Shown: positions 22,384 through 34,558, counted from the stretch's first letter. The stretch is 64,000 nt of DNA from Bradyrhizobium sp. CB1015 (GCF_025200925.1 NZ_CP104174.1:5208001-5272000), one strand, 5' to 3'. Numbers and translations: made by a program. The notes: generated from the letters alone by a model not told the origin.

Positions 22384-23814
22384 ATGGTTGCGAAATGTAC
22401 GACAGCCGAAGACCTTGTGAAGGCGATCACTGACGAGAAAGTTCAGATGATCGATTTGCGGTTCACCGACCTGCCGGGGATGTGGCAACATTTTTCCGTG
22501 CCGCCGAGCGCGGTGAATGCCGATGCACTCAATGAGGGCATTGGATTCGATGGCTCATCGATCCGCGGCTTCCAGGAAATCCAGGAAAGCGACATGCTCG
22601 TCGTCCCGGATCCGACGACGGCCTTCGTCGACCCCTATAGTCCGGCAAAGACGCTGGTTCTCATCTGCAATATCCGCGACCCCGTGACCGGCCAATCCTA
22701 TAGCCGGGACGCCCGCTACATCGCCCAGAAGGCCGAAACCCACCTTAAGGGTACCGGGCATGCCGATACGAGCTATTTCGGCCCGGAGGCCGAGTTCTTC
22801 GTCTTCGACGAGGTCCGCTACGGACAGGGCATCAACTTCGCCATGCACGCAATCGACTCCAGCGAAGGCAGCTGGAACACCAGCACGGATGAAGGACCGA
22901 ATCTCGGCCACAAGCCGCGCCCGAAAGAGGGATACTTTCCCGTTCCTCCGACCGACAGCATGCAGGCGCTGCGCACCGAAATGGTGCTGACGATGGAATC
23001 TCTGGGGATCCAGATCGAGGCCCATCACCATGAGGTCGCGACCGGCGGCCAGAACGAGATCGACATGCGCTTCACCACGCTGACCCGCATGGCCGACAAT
23101 TTGATGATCTACAAATACGTGGTCAAGAACACCGCACATCAGCATGGCAAGACCGCGACATTCATGCCGAAGCCGCTGTTCGAGGACAACGCTTCGGGCA
23201 TGCACGTTCACCAGTCGCTCTGGAAGGGCGAGACCAATTTGTTCTACGACAAGGGCGACTACGCCGAGCTGAGCCAGCTCGCGCGCTACTATATCGGCGG
23301 GCTTTTGAGCCACGCTTGGGCGTTGTGCGGGCTCTGCGCCCCCACCACGAACTCCTACCGGCGCCTGGTGCCGGGTTATGAAGCTCCGATCAACCTCGTC
23401 TACTCCCAGCGCAATCGCTCCGCCTGCTGCCGGATTCCAATGTATTCGCCGAATCCGCGCGCAAAGCGCGTCGAGTTTCGTTCACCCGATCCGTCCTGCA
23501 ATCCCTACCTGGCCTTCGCTGCAATGCTGATGGCCGGCCTCGACGGTATCGACAAGCAGATCGACCCTGGCAGCCCGATCGACAAGAATCTCTACGACCT
23601 CCCGCCTGCGGAGGCGAAGGAAGTGAAGTCCACGCCGGGATCGCTGGACCAGGCGCTCGACGCGCTCGAGCGCGATCACGCATTCATGCTACGCGGGGGT
23701 GTCTTCACCGCCGACGTGATCGAAACCTGGCTCGAATACAAGCGCAAGAAGGAGGTCGACCCGATCCGGCTGCGACCGCATCCTTACGAGTTCCATTTGT
23801 ATTACGACATCTAG
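22384..23814 (+). CDS. glnA: Glutamine synthetase type I
   Basis: A 476-residue enzyme that makes glutamine from glutamate, ammonia and ATP. Visible family motifs: FDGSSIRGF, the metal-binding [27 protein letters not shown], the ATP region [18 protein letters not shown], and NRSACCRIP. The adenylylation tyrosine is present in KNLYDLPP, so it may be controlled by GlnE. Normal length. It is not next to glnB (the usual rhizobial arrangement), so it may be an additional copy. The stop overlaps the convergent PEBP gene by 4 bases. Confidence 0.95.
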   Translation: MVAKCTTAEDLVKAITDEKVQMIDLRFTDLPGMWQHFSVPPSAVNADALNEGIGFDGSSIRGFQEIQESDMLVVPDPTTAFVDPYSPAKTLVLICNIRDPVTGQSYSRDARYIAQKAETHLKGTGHADTSYFGPEAEFFVFDEVRYGQGINFAMHAIDSSEGSWNTSTDEGPNLGHKPRPKEGYFPVPPTDSMQALRTEMVLTMESLGIQIEAHHHEVATGGQNEIDMRFTTLTRMADNLMIYKYVVKNTAHQHGKTATFMPKPLFEDNASGMHVHQSLWKGETNLFYDKGDYAELSQLARYYIGGLLSHAWALCGLCAPTTNSYRRLVPGYEAPINLVYSQRNRSACCRIPMYSPNPRAKRVEFRSPDPSCNPYLAFAAMLMAGLDGIDKQIDPGSPIDKNLYDLPPAEAKEVKSTPGSLDQALDALERDHAFMLRGGVFTADVIETWLEYKRKKEVDPIRLRPHPYEFHLYYDI

Positions 23815-24257
23815 GGCATTCTTTCGACGAGGGTCGCCTCCGCGATCACGTGCTTGCGCGCCTCTCGCTCGATGTCGCTGCAGGATGCATTGGCCTTTGT
23901 CGACAGGCCCTCCATCGAGAGGGCAAGCAGTCGGAAATGATAATGATGAGGCCCATGGCCGTGCGGCGGACACGGGCCGCCATAGCCCACCTTCCGAAAA
24001 TCGTTGACGGCTTGCTTCATTCTGGCGTTCTGCGCGGCGTTGATCGCAAATTCCGTGACCGCCGGCGGAATGTTGTAGACTGCCCAATGATGCCATTTGC
24101 CGGCGGGCGCATCTGGATCGTCGCAGAGCAGGACAAGACTCCGCGCCCCCTCCGGCGCGTCGCTCCATTGCAGAGGTGGCGAAAGATTTTCGCCATCACA
24201 GGTAAACCGTCGCGGAATTGCGGCACCATCGGCGAAGGCGCTTGAAACGAGTTTCAT
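23811..24257 (-). CDS. YbhB/YbcL-type PEBP family protein
   Basis: A 148-residue phosphatidylethanolamine-binding-like protein. Start [29 protein letters not shown], central motif [23 protein letters not shown] and late [20 protein letters not shown] form the ligand-pocket signature. Bacterial members are often called Raf kinase inhibitor-like; the function is unknown. ATG preceded by GAGAGAGCC. Convergent with glnA with a 4-base overlap, divergent from the MBL gene. Confidence 0.9.
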   Translation of the reverse strand: MKLVSSAFADGAAIPRRFTCDGENLSPPLQWSDAPEGARSLVLLCDDPDAPAGKWHHWAVYNIPPAVTEFAINAAQNARMKQAVNDFRKVGYGGPCPPHGHGPHHYHFRLLALSMEGLSTKANASCSDIEREARKHVIAEATLVERMP

Positions 24258-24375
24258 GGCTCTCTCCTCGATCCGATTGATGTATTCTAGCTCGATCCTG
24301 CCCGGTGCGGAATCCATCGCCGTCCCCTAAGATGAGGGGAGATGCATTTGGAACTGTTGCAGCAGAATTGTTGTC

Positions 24376-25380
24376 ATGCGACCGCTTTTCCATCCTAGCC
24401 TGGTCAACGGTCGCTACGGCGATCCGACGGTCTATGTCGAGACGCTGTTCGAGAAACGAAGCCTGCTGTTCGATATTGGAGAGATTGCTTCACTGGCGCC
24501 ACGGAAGATCCGACGCGTCGACCAGGTCTTTGTCTCGCATGCTCATATCGATCATTTCGTTGGCTTCGACCATCTGCTGCGTTTGCTCGTCGGGCACGAG
24601 AAATCGGTACAGCTGTTCGGTCCGCCCGGCCTAGCCGAGCACGTCTTTCACAAGCTTCAGGCCTATCGCTGGAACCTGGTCGAAAACTATCCCTGCGATC
24701 TTGTTTTCGACGTCAGCGAACTTGGAGTGGAAAATTCCATCTCCACCACGCGGTTCCGGCTGAGGAAAGGCTTCGCGGCAGAGCCATCCGTCTCTCGCAA
24801 GACCATTGCGGGCGTACTCTGCGATGAACCGACCCATCGCGTGTCAGCCGCGATCCTTGAGCATGGCACGCCCTGCCTCGGCTTTGCGCTGCAGGAAGCG
24901 GCCCATGTCAACGTATGGAAGAATAGGCTGTCGGAGCGTGGGCTACCCGTCGGTCCCTGGTTGCTCTCGCTGAAGAAGGCCGTCGTCGAGCGTCGCCCCG
25001 ACGATCATTTGATCCGTATCGAAGAAGCGGCCAAGTCGGATCGCCTCGTGCCACTCGCAAGCCTGCGCGACATCGTGACGGTCACTGCCGGGCAGAAAAT
25101 CGCCTATGTGACCGACGTTGCCGACACGCCGGCCAATCGTGCCGCCATCGTGGCGCTGATTCAGAATGCAGACATCCTCTTCATCGAGGCGGCGTTTGCG
25201 GACGCGGATGCCGTAATAGCGAAGGAGCGGGCTCATCTTACCACCACGGCTGCCGGAGAAGTCGCACGGGAAGCCAATGTCCGCCGCGTCGAGCCCTTTC
25301 ACTTCTCTCCGCGCTATGCGGGAGAGCAGGGGCGGATGCTGGCCGAGGTGATGGCGGCGTTCGGGGCGCCTCGCGCCTGA
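24376..25380 (+). CDS. MBL-fold hydrolase, RNase Z-like
   Basis: A 334-residue metallo-beta-lactamase-fold protein. SHAHIDHFVGFDHLLRLL is the main metal-binding motif; ELFETLFEKRSLLFDIGE-like strands precede it and AHLTTTAAGEVAREANVRRVEPFHFSPRYAG carries the late His region. This arrangement resembles tRNase Z but the flexible arm is not obvious, so the substrate is uncertain. Starts a rightward run with the TrpF-like and adenosine-specific kinase genes (21 and 37 base gaps). Confidence 0.8.
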   Translation: MRPLFHPSLVNGRYGDPTVYVETLFEKRSLLFDIGEIASLAPRKIRRVDQVFVSHAHIDHFVGFDHLLRLLVGHEKSVQLFGPPGLAEHVFHKLQAYRWNLVENYPCDLVFDVSELGVENSISTTRFRLRKGFAAEPSVSRKTIAGVLCDEPTHRVSAAILEHGTPCLGFALQEAAHVNVWKNRLSERGLPVGPWLLSLKKAVVERRPDDHLIRIEEAAKSDRLVPLASLRDIVTVTAGQKIAYVTDVADTPANRAAIVALIQNADILFIEAAFADADAVIAKERAHLTTTAAGEVAREANVRRVEPFHFSPRYAGEQGRMLAEVMAAFGAPRA

Positions 25381-25401
25381 GACTCGGAAAGGTTACGCCC
25401 G

Positions 25402-26082
25402 ATGTTGACCCAGATTTATGAAATCTCTACCCCCGAAGAGGCGTCAGCACTTTCGGCCATTGGTATCGACCATATCGGCGTGCTCGTCGGAGACGGCCAA
25501 TTTCCGCGCGAACTGTCGATCTCGGCGGCTTCCAAGATCGGAGCGGCAATTGTACCGCCATCGAAATTCTCGGCACTGTTCCTGACCCGGGATCTCTCCT
25601 TGATTGCGTCCTGGGCGCGCGAGCTCAACCCCGCAATCGTCCATTTGGGAGCCAGCGCCGAACTGCTTTCCCCGCAAGATGTTGCTTCGCTCAAACGCAT
25701 GTTGCCCGGGATCGTCGTGATGAGAAGCATACCGGTGTTCTCCGAAGAAAGCGTCGCGATTGCCGAGAGCTACGTTGGCATTGCAGACTTTCTGCTGCTC
25801 GACAGTTATCGGTCCACCGACAAGCAGATCGGCGCGCTCGGCGTGACGCATGATTGGAATATCAGTCGCCGCATCGTGGACGTCGTCCGTATTCCGGTCG
25901 TCCTCGCAGGCGGCCTCGGACCGGACAACGTCGCAGCAGCGATCCAAGCTGTCCGCCCAGCCGGCGTCGACTCCAAGACGAAGACGGATCAGGACGGTTC
26001 GCATGCCAAGGACCTGGAGCGAGTCCGCCGGTTCCACGAAGCGGCTCGGGCGGCGGCTGACAATCGCTTTCCGTCGGCCTAA
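25402..26082 (+). CDS. TrpF-like (phosphoribosylanthranilate isomerase family) barrel
   Basis: A 226-residue beta/alpha barrel. The C-terminal half fits phosphoribosylanthranilate isomerase: LLLDSYR (Asp134 at the position of the catalytic Asp), DWNISRRIVDVV, and the phosphate loop VLAGGLGPDNVAAAI. The N-terminus differs: TrpF has K-I-C-G-I with the catalytic Cys, here QIYEI, so that Cys is a Tyr. It therefore probably does not make tryptophan and may act on another phosphorylated sugar. Middle gene of the MBL-TrpF-like-kinase run. Confidence 0.75.
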   Translation: MLTQIYEISTPEEASALSAIGIDHIGVLVGDGQFPRELSISAASKIGAAIVPPSKFSALFLTRDLSLIASWARELNPAIVHLGASAELLSPQDVASLKRMLPGIVVMRSIPVFSEESVAIAESYVGIADFLLLDSYRSTDKQIGALGVTHDWNISRRIVDVVRIPVVLAGGLGPDNVAAAIQAVRPAGVDSKTKTDQDGSHAKDLERVRRFHEAARAAADNRFPSA

Positions 26083-26119
26083 CATGAATCGTGTAGCCCT
26101 CTCCTGGAGGAGCGCGGCC

Positions 26120-26605
26120 ATGGAACTCACCGTCGTACCCATCGTCAAGCCGGACGCGGCCAACTTCATCTTCGGTCAGTCGCATTTCATCAAGACCGTG
26201 GAAGACCTCCACGAGGCGCTCGTTGGCACGGTTCCGGGCATCCGCTTCGGGCTGGCCTTCTGCGAGGCCTCCGGCAAGCGGCTGGTGCGCTGGTCGGGCA
26301 ATGACGAAGCGGCCCTCACCCACGCCCGCAACAACGCATTGGCCATCGGCGCCGGCCACACTTTTCTGATCTTCCTGGGCGACGGCTTCTTTCCGGTCAA
26401 CGTCCTAGCTGCCGTGCGCTCGGTGCCGGAGGTCTGCCGCATCTACTGCGCGACGGCCAACGCCACGCAGGTGATCGTCGCGCAAACCGAGCTCGGCCGT
26501 GGCGTGCTCGGCGTAGTGGATGGCGCCTCACCGCTGGGTATCGAGACCGACGCCGACATTGCGTGGCGGAAGGACCTCCTGAGGAAGATCGGCTACAAGC
26601 TGTAG
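26120..26605 (+). CDS. Adenosine-specific kinase (COG1839 / DUF355)
   Basis: A 161-residue compact protein of the family first described from archaea. MELTVVPIVKPDAANFIFGQSHFIKTVEDL, GIRFGLAFCEASGKRLVRWSGNDE and the late GRGVLGVVDGASPLGIETD are its conserved blocks. Characterised archaeal members bind adenosine nucleotides; bacterial members are poorly studied. ATG at 26120 after CTGGAGGA; an upstream in-frame ATG is less likely. Last gene of the three-gene run. Confidence 0.85.
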   Translation: MELTVVPIVKPDAANFIFGQSHFIKTVEDLHEALVGTVPGIRFGLAFCEASGKRLVRWSGNDEAALTHARNNALAIGAGHTFLIFLGDGFFPVNVLAAVRSVPEVCRIYCATANATQVIVAQTELGRGVLGVVDGASPLGIETDADIAWRKDLLRKIGYKL

Positions 26606-26646
26606 CGACCGGATGAAGCGGTTGCGATGAAATACGCCTCCGGCGC

Positions 26647-26743
26647 TAAAGCGCGATGAGATTAGGTCGAATCGTCATCGCGCTTTAGTTGTTTGAGCAT
26701 GATCTTTTCGGAAAACCGCTTCACACTTTTCGGGATCATGCTC
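26647..26743. repeat. Two tandem palindromic repeats (REP-like)
   Basis: First, a perfect 13-bp inverted repeat TAAAGCGCGATGA (26647-26659 and 26675-26687). Then GAGCATGATC ... GATCATGCTC (26695-26704 and 26734-26743) with the internal core TTTCGGAAAACCG. The second type is a widespread intergenic repeat in Bradyrhizobium. It lies between convergent genes and can act as a bidirectional terminator or transcript stabiliser. Confidence 0.8.
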
Positions 26744-27129
26744 TAGATCAGCGCAGCCCTGGACGACACGTGGTGGCTCGCGATCTTCCAGTCGCCGTCT
26801 TCACGCACGATCACCCAGGTCAGTTTGACCGAGAGCTGCGCGGCCTCTTCGTCGAGGTCGAATGATGCGATCGCGGCCATGTTAATCACATCGGGCACGA
26901 CCTCAGCCGCAGCCACCTCGGAGAAGCCGACGCTCGGCTGGCGCCATCGCGGCAGGCCGTTGAAATAGTCGGCGACGCCATCCCTGCCGCGATAGAGCTT
27001 CGGGTTGGAGCCGAAGAAGAACGCGTTCTTCGCATAGAGCGACGACAGCGCGGCCGCATCGAGCGTCGCGAAGCCGGCGCACCATTTCGCGATGATGGCG
27101 GAAACGATGGCGTCGGCGTCGCTGCTCAT
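26743..27129 (-). CDS. SnoaL/NTF2-like protein (SgcJ family)
   Basis: A 128-residue cone-shaped alpha+beta protein. VSAIIAKWCAGFATLDAAALSSLYAKNAFFFG, LYRGRDGVADYFNGLPRW and VKLTWVIVREDGDWKIASHHVS are family blocks. Members bind small molecules or are minor enzymes; no specific substrate can be read here. It ends at the repeat and starts 10 bases after the glnS stop, so it is co-transcribed with glnS. Confidence 0.85.
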   Translation of the reverse strand: MSSDADAIVSAIIAKWCAGFATLDAAALSSLYAKNAFFFGSNPKLYRGRDGVADYFNGLPRWRQPSVGFSEVAAAEVVPDVINMAAIASFDLDEEAAQLSVKLTWVIVREDGDWKIASHHVSSRAALI

Positions 27130-27138
27130 GCCCTCGCC

Positions 27139-28815
<1,677 letters not shown>

Positions 28816-28960
28816 TTCCGAAAATCCTGTAGGGAAATCAGCGGTTCTTCTGCCAAATTCGCGTGGCCGCGCCAAGGCCTCTAGCCGTCCGCCGTCGGGC
28901 TTTAGTTATGCTCCGGTCCTGCTATACACCACCGCCTCCAATGCATAGGCCCTGCCAAGA

Positions 28961-30388
28961 ATGACCGATTCCGTCGTCACCCGCTTTGCCCCCTCGCCGA
29001 CCGGCTTCCTCCACATCGGCGGCGCCCGTACGGCGCTGTTCAACTGGCTCTTTGCCAAGAAGCATGGCGGCAAGATGCTGCTGCGGATCGAGGACACCGA
29101 CCGGGAACGCTCCACTGAGGCTGCGATCGGCGCCATTCTCGACGGGCTGAAGTGGCTCGAGCTCGGCTGGGATGGCGAGGTCATCTACCAGTTCGCCCGC
29201 GCCGCCCGGCACCGCGAGGTCGCCGAGCAGCTGCTGGCCGACGGCAAGGCCTATCGCTGCTACGCCACCGCCGAGGAGCTCGCCGCCATGCGCGAGAAGG
29301 CGCGGGCGGAAGGGCGCACCCGCCTCTATGACGGCATGTGGCGCGACCGCGATCCGGCGACGGCTCCGAGCGACGTGAAGCCCACCATCCGCCTGCGCGC
29401 GCCGCAGACCGGCGAGACTGTGATCGAGGACCAGGTCCAGGGCCGCGTGGTCTGGCAGAACGAGAACCTCGACGATCTAGTCCTGCTGCGGGGCGACGGC
29501 AACCCGACCTACATGCTCGCCGTGGTGGTCGACGATCACGACATGGGCGTCACCCATGTGATCCGCGGCGATGACCATCTGATCAATGCCGCCCGCCAGA
29601 AGCAGATCTACGATGCGATGGGCTGGGCGCTGCCGAGCATGTCCCACATTCCCCTGATCCACGGCCCGGACGGCTCGAAACTGTCCAAGCGACACGGCGC
29701 GCTTGGCGTCGATGCCTACCGCGCCATGGGGTACCTGCCGGCCGCGCTCCGCAATTATCTCGTCCGGCTCGGCTGGAGCCATGGCGACCAGGAGATCTTC
29801 TCGACCGAAGAGATGATCGAAGCGTTCGATCTCGCCAGCGTCGGCCGCGCCGCCGCCCGCTTCGACTTCGCCAAGCTGGAAAACCTCAACGGCCATTACA
29901 TCCGCCACGCCGACGATCAATCACTCGTGAGGATGTTCGAGGACGTGCTCGACCACATTGTGCCGAGCCGTGACGAGATTAAGGCCAAATTAAACGACAC
30001 CACGCGCGCGCAGCTTCTCAAGGCCATGCCGGCCCTGAAGGAGCGCGCCAAGACCTTGATCGAGCTGATCGACGGCGCCCATTTCATCTTCGCCGACCGG
30101 CCGCTGGCGCCGGATCCCAAGGCGCAGGCGCTGCTGACGCCCGAGAACCGCAAGCTGATCGGCCAGCTCCATTCCGCACTGGAGAAAGTCGAGACGTGGA
30201 GCGGCGCCACCACCGAGGCCGCGCTGCGCGCCTTTGCCGAGGAAAATAGTCTCAAGCTCGGCGCGGTCGCCCAGCCGCTGCGGGCGGCGCTCACCGGACG
30301 GACGACGTCACCTGGTATATTTGAGGTTTTGGACGTGCTGGGACGCCAGGAGAGCCTCGCCCGGCTCAAGGATCAGTCTACGACGTAA
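28961..30388 (+). CDS. gltX: Glutamyl-tRNA synthetase
   Basis: A 475-residue class I synthetase. [20 protein letters not shown] holds the HIGH-type motif, KLSKRHG the KMSKS-type motif, and [28 protein letters not shown] the central acidic region. It charges tRNA-Glu (and in organisms with GatCAB sometimes tRNA-Gln). Its pairing with a divergent glnS suggests shared control of glutamine and glutamate charging. Normal length and start. Confidence 0.97.
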   Translation: MTDSVVTRFAPSPTGFLHIGGARTALFNWLFAKKHGGKMLLRIEDTDRERSTEAAIGAILDGLKWLELGWDGEVIYQFARAARHREVAEQLLADGKAYRCYATAEELAAMREKARAEGRTRLYDGMWRDRDPATAPSDVKPTIRLRAPQTGETVIEDQVQGRVVWQNENLDDLVLLRGDGNPTYMLAVVVDDHDMGVTHVIRGDDHLINAARQKQIYDAMGWALPSMSHIPLIHGPDGSKLSKRHGALGVDAYRAMGYLPAALRNYLVRLGWSHGDQEIFSTEEMIEAFDLASVGRAAARFDFAKLENLNGHYIRHADDQSLVRMFEDVLDHIVPSRDEIKAKLNDTTRAQLLKAMPALKERAKTLIELIDGAHFIFADRPLAPDPKAQALLTPENRKLIGQLHSALEKVETWSGATTEAALRAFAEENSLKLGAVAQPLRAALTGRTTSPGIFEVLDVLGRQESLARLKDQSTT

Positions 30389-30533
30389 GTCGATCATGCG
30401 TGCGGCGATCTTGCAGCGCACATAGCAATAATATACCCATCTCCCCCACATTCTGGAACATCCGGCCTGCCCCCATGGTCTCCCTGGGGGCCTCCGGCTC
30501 CGGGCCCGTTTCACCACACATCGGGGACCTCTG

Positions 30534-31835
30534 ATGGACGCAAAACCAAGCCCAAAGACCGCGACGCTGACGGTCGGAAACAATAATTTCGATCTCCCGA
30601 TCCTCAGCGGCAGCGTCGGGCCTGACGTCATCGATATCGGCAAGCTCTACGGCCAGTCCGGCCTGTTCACCTACGATCCGGGCTTCACCTCGACCGCGAG
30701 CTGCCAGTCCAAGATCACCTATATCGACGGCGACGCGGGCGTGCTGGAATACCGCGGCTACCCGATCGAGCAGCTCGCCGAGCACGGCGACTTCCTGGAG
30801 ACCTGCTATCTCCTGCTCTACGGGAACCTGCCGAGCGCCGCGCAGAAAAAGGACTTCGACTACCGCGTGACCCATCACACGATGGTGCACGAGCAGATGG
30901 CCCGCTTCTTCCAGGGCTTCCGCCGCGACGCCCATCCGATGGCGATCATGGTTGCGGCCGTCGGCGCCCTCGCCGCGTTCTATCACGACTCCACCGACAT
31001 CAACGATCCGAAGCAGCGCATGATCGCCTCCATGCGCATGATCGCAAAGATTCCGACTCTGGCCGCGATGGCCTACAAGTACACCGTCGGCCAGCCCTTC
31101 GTTTATCCGAAGAACTCGCTCGGCTTTGCCGAGAACTTCCTGAACATGTGCTTCGCGGTGCCCTGCGAAGACTACAAGGTCAGCCCGGTGCTCGCCGACG
31201 CTCTGGAGAAGATCTTCATCCTGCACGCCGATCACGAGCAGAACGCCTCGACCTCGACGGTGCGCATCGCCGGCTCCTCGGGCGCCAACCCGTTCGCCTG
31301 CATCGCGGCCGGCATCGCCTGCCTCTGGGGCCCGGCCCATGGCGGCGCCAACGAGGCCGCACTGAACATGCTCTATCAGATCGGCACGGTCGACAAGATC
31401 CCCGAGTTCATCGCCAAGGTGAAGGACAAGAACTCCGAAGTCCGCCTGATGGGCTTTGGCCACCGGGTCTACAAGAACTACGATCCGCGCGCCAAGATCA
31501 TGCAGAAGATGTGTCATGCCGTGCTCAAGGAGACCGGCCATGGCGACGATCCGATGCTGAAGGTGGCGATGGAGCTCGAGAAGATCGCGCTCAGCGACCA
31601 ATACTTCATCGACCGCAAGCTCTACCCGAACGTCGACTTCTATTCGGGCATCACGCTCAAGGCGATGGGCTTCCCGGTCTCGATGTTCACCGTGCTGTTC
31701 GCGGTCGCCCGCACCGTCGGCTGGATCAGCCAGTGGAGCGAGATGATCGAGGATCCGCATCAGAAGATCGGCCGCCCGCGCCAGCTCTACACCGGCGTCG
31801 CCAAGCGGGATTACGTGCCGATCGACAAGCGCTAA
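30534..31835 (+). CDS. gltA: Citrate synthase
   Basis: First enzyme of the TCA cycle. 433 residues of the hexameric Gram-negative type. ATATRTGTAS-like N-terminal barrel region, catalytic His in [29 protein letters not shown], and [18 protein letters not shown] leader of about 145 bp contains a hairpin GCCCCCA...TGGGGGC near 30470-30492, which may affect expression. Followed by a good terminator. Confidence 0.97.
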   Translation: MDAKPSPKTATLTVGNNNFDLPILSGSVGPDVIDIGKLYGQSGLFTYDPGFTSTASCQSKITYIDGDAGVLEYRGYPIEQLAEHGDFLETCYLLLYGNLPSAAQKKDFDYRVTHHTMVHEQMARFFQGFRRDAHPMAIMVAAVGALAAFYHDSTDINDPKQRMIASMRMIAKIPTLAAMAYKYTVGQPFVYPKNSLGFAENFLNMCFAVPCEDYKVSPVLADALEKIFILHADHEQNASTSTVRIAGSSGANPFACIAAGIACLWGPAHGGANEAALNMLYQIGTVDKIPEFIAKVKDKNSEVRLMGFGHRVYKNYDPRAKIMQKMCHAVLKETGHGDDPMLKVAMELEKIALSDQYFIDRKLYPNVDFYSGITLKAMGFPVSMFTVLFAVARTVGWISQWSEMIEDPHQKIGRPRQLYTGVAKRDYVPIDKR

Positions 31836-31858
31836 CGTCAGGCCATCACGGCTTTCGG

Positions 31859-31890
31859 AACGGCGTCATCGCAAGATGGCGCCGTTTTTC
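31859..31890 (+). terminator. Intrinsic terminator after gltA
   Basis: AACGGCGTCATC-GCAA-GATGGCGCCGTT followed directly by a T tract: a 12-bp stem with one G-T pair, a tetraloop and a U run, 24 bases after the gltA stop. Confidence 0.85.
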
Positions 31891-32003
31891 CGTTTGCCCA
31901 CCCTACGAAACGGACTGCACCGCTCCACTTGCTGCCGCGCACAACAACAAGTCGGATCATCGCGCCAGCCAACGCTTGACAGCCGAAACCCTTCGCGCGC
32001 AAA

Positions 32004-32022
32004 TTCTTACACTAAGTAAGAA
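32004..32022. promoter_or_regulatory. Putative ROK-regulator operator
   Basis: Inverted repeat TTCTTAC-ACTAA-GTAAGAA at the very start of the ROK gene. Such a dyad at a repressor's own 5' end suits autoregulation. Confidence 0.5.
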
Positions 32023-33212
32023 TGACGACAGGGATGGAAATGCCGGAGCAGCCGAGAAGTCGGCGGCAGACGCGCGCTGCCATTTTGACTCATCTGCTTC
32101 AGTCGGGCGGTTCGTTTCGTCCGCCTCTGGCCAAGGCCGTGCGCCTGTCGGAAGCGAGCCTGTCGCGCATCCTGCTTGACCTCAAGGCCGAAGGCCTGAT
32201 CGAGGAAGTGCGGCGGCCTGCCCCTTACGTCGGTGGCCCGACCGGCCTCGTGTCGCTCGACGGCGCGGTGGCGCTGGCAGCCTTCGAGCTGACGGCGCAG
32301 CGGCTCAGCGTCGGTGTCGGCGGCCTGTCTGGCGAGCTGCACTACACCGAGCGGGTGCCGCTGCCGAAGACGCCGAACGTCGAGACCGTCGGCCGGGCGT
32401 TTCACGAAGCCATGACTTTGTTGCGAGACTGGACGCGGCGCCGCCGGATCACCCTGTCCCAGATCGGCGTCTCGATTCCCGGCCTCGGCCGTCTCAGCAT
32501 ATCGGCCAATCCGATCATTCCCTGCGACGTCGCTCGCATCAGTGACATGTTCGGCGAGATGTTCGCGGGCGTGCCGCTCGAATTCACCAATTCGGTCGTC
32601 GCGCATGCCACTTTTCACCGCTGCCGCACGGAAAATTATCCGTTCAACGACACGCATCTGTTCGTGCTCGTCAGCCACGGTGTCGCCGGCGCCTGGATGG
32701 ATGATCCGGCTGAGGCCGACGCCCTGCAGCCGATCGAGCTCGGCCACATGGTGTTCGGGCCTGATGGACCGCGCTGCCGCTGCGGACATCATGGCTGCGT
32801 CGAGGCCTATGCGTCTATTCCCGCGCTGGCCGAGCTTCTCGGCGTTTCCGAAGCCGAGCTGCTCCAGCTCGGCAACGAATGGGTCAACACGGTCCCGATC
32901 TCATCGCGCGTGCGGCAGGAGTTGCGCCGGCGGCTGTTCCGGCTCGGCCTTGCGATCGGCAACACGCTGAACGTCAAGCCGTGCGGCGGCGTTGCGATCA
33001 GCGGCTGGCCGTCGCTTCTATCGGAAGAGGATCGGAAACCAATGGTCGATGGGATCGACGCCTGCCTGCTGGGCGGACGCAAATTGGCGCAGGTCTCCCT
33101 CGCCTTCGTGCCGCCGTCGACCGGCAACGATCCGCAGGCTGCGCTCGCCTTCGCCGCCTTCTGTCTCGCCAGCCGCGGCGGCATGCCAGCGGCATCGACG
33201 GAGGCGGCCTGA
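32022..33212 (+). CDS. ROK-family transcriptional regulator
   Basis: Up to 396 residues. N-terminal winged helix (RQTRAAILTHLLQSGGSFRPPLAKAVRLSEASLSRILLDLKAEGLIEE), then the sugar-kinase-like ROK domain with the zinc site GPRCRCGHHGCVEAYAS. Typically represses a sugar uptake operon until a sugar or sugar phosphate binds. Possible starts are the ATGs at 32022, 32034 and 32040; the first lies in the dyad, the last has an AGGG at fair spacing. The ABC transporter operon follows on the same strand after 59 bases, its likely target. Confidence 0.88.
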   Translation: MTTGMEMPEQPRSRRQTRAAILTHLLQSGGSFRPPLAKAVRLSEASLSRILLDLKAEGLIEEVRRPAPYVGGPTGLVSLDGAVALAAFELTAQRLSVGVGGLSGELHYTERVPLPKTPNVETVGRAFHEAMTLLRDWTRRRRITLSQIGVSIPGLGRLSISANPIIPCDVARISDMFGEMFAGVPLEFTNSVVAHATFHRCRTENYPFNDTHLFVLVSHGVAGAWMDDPAEADALQPIELGHMVFGPDGPRCRCGHHGCVEAYASIPALAELLGVSEAELLQLGNEWVNTVPISSRVRQELRRRLFRLGLAIGNTLNVKPCGGVAISGWPSLLSEEDRKPMVDGIDACLLGGRKLAQVSLAFVPPSTGNDPQAALAFAAFCLASRGGMPAASTEAA

Positions 33213-33241
33213 CATGCGCTGAGCCTAAACGCCCCACAAGC

Positions 33242-33255
33242 GTGAAAACTTTCAC
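33242..33255. promoter_or_regulatory. Palindrome upstream of the sugar transporter operon
   Basis: GTGAAA-AC-TTTCAC, 17 bases before the substrate-binding protein ATG and just ahead of its GGGAGGA ribosome site. Candidate operator for the ROK protein or another sugar regulator; it is not the same sequence as the dyad at 32004. Confidence 0.4.
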
Positions 33256-33271
33256 ACCGGGAGGAACTGCC

Positions 33272-34558
33272 ATGCCGATCACAACAACAAGGCGTCGTCT
33301 GCTCGCTGGATCTGCTGCCGCGCTCGCATTTCCGGCCTTTGCCCGCGCGCAAGGCGCGGCCAAGCCGCGACTGACCGCGATCTCGCAATGGTCCGCGGGC
33401 AGCGACGGAGCCGCCATTACGGCGCTCGGCAAGAAATTCGAGGAGAAGGGCGGGGTTTGGCAGCACTCGCCCGTCCCCGGCTTCACGACCGAGATGATGA
33501 ACAAGCTGCGCGCTCAGATCATGGCCGGCGATCCGCCTGCCTGCTCGCAACTCAAGGGTCCCGAGATTGCGGCCTGGTCGAAGATTGCCCCCACCGTCAA
33601 TCTCGACGCCCTCGTCGCTGCTGCCGGCTACGAGAAGGTGGTCGCTCCAGACCTTGCAAAACTGCACAAGCCCGGCGGCAAATGGATTGCGCTGCCGCTG
33701 CAGATCTACAGCACCAACATGTTGTTCCTGTCCAAACGCGCGATGGACAAGGGCAAGGCGGACAAGGTCCCCGTCACCTGGGCTGACTTCAACGACCTCG
33801 CCGAAAAGATGAAGACGGGCGGCGTCGCCTATCCCATCGCCAATGGCGGCACCCGCCCGGACGACGGACAGAAATTCGAGGCTGCTCTGGCGGGCATCAG
33901 TCCTCTCGCCTATCGCGCGGCCATCATGAATCTCGAGAAGAAGGCCCTTGAAGGTCCGGAGATCAAGGCTGCGTTCGCGCAGGTGCGCAAGATCGCCGAC
34001 TGGATGGATCCCAATGTCGGCGCCCAGCATTTCTCGACCAACCTGAAACGCTTCATCGACGGCGACATGGGCATGATGATCATGGGCGGATGGGCGCAGG
34101 GCGTATTGCGCAATGCCGGCTTCAAGCTCGAGGACTTCATGATCGCGCCAGGCCCGAGCGATAACAGCAAGCCGGTCTTCCTGCTGAACGCTGACGCCTT
34201 CATCTTCTGGCAGCGCAAGGAGCCCGACCTGCAAGCCGGCCAGACGCTGATGGCCCAGCTCGTCATGGATCCTGCGATCCAGACGATGTATTCGCAGATC
34301 ACAGGATCGATCCCGGTGCGCACCGATGTCGATCTGTCCGGTGAAGGCTGGTCGGATGGGCAACGGCGAACCGCAGCCGCCCTGAAAGACGCTATCGCCA
34401 GCAACCAGGCGGTCCTGAGCCTTGCGCACAACATGGCGCAGGAAAACGGAATGACCGCGGCGATGATCGATGTGATCACGGAGTACGTGAAGAACAAGAC
34501 GATCAAGCCGGAGCAGGCAGCCACCCGCCTCGCCGAGGCTGTCGAGGGCGCACGTTGA
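33272..34558 (+). CDS. Sugar ABC transporter substrate-binding protein (COG1653 type)
   Basis: A 428-residue periplasmic binding protein. The N-terminus TRRRLLAGSAAALAFPAFARAQG is a Tat-type signal with cleavage near ARA-Q. The mature protein has the extracellular solute-binding family 1 pattern (ITALGKKFEEKGG, KWIALPLQIYSTNMLFLSKRAM, GDMGMMIMGGWAQGVLRN). Probable substrate a mono- or oligosaccharide. First gene of an operon with two permeases, an ATPase and a dehydrogenase. Confidence 0.92.
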   Translation: MPITTTRRRLLAGSAAALAFPAFARAQGAAKPRLTAISQWSAGSDGAAITALGKKFEEKGGVWQHSPVPGFTTEMMNKLRAQIMAGDPPACSQLKGPEIAAWSKIAPTVNLDALVAAAGYEKVVAPDLAKLHKPGGKWIALPLQIYSTNMLFLSKRAMDKGKADKVPVTWADFNDLAEKMKTGGVAYPIANGGTRPDDGQKFEAALAGISPLAYRAAIMNLEKKALEGPEIKAAFAQVRKIADWMDPNVGAQHFSTNLKRFIDGDMGMMIMGGWAQGVLRNAGFKLEDFMIAPGPSDNSKPVFLLNADAFIFWQRKEPDLQAGQTLMAQLVMDPAIQTMYSQITGSIPVRTDVDLSGEGWSDGQRRTAAALKDAIASNQAVLSLAHNMAQENGMTAAMIDVITEYVKNKTIKPEQAATRLAEAVEGAR

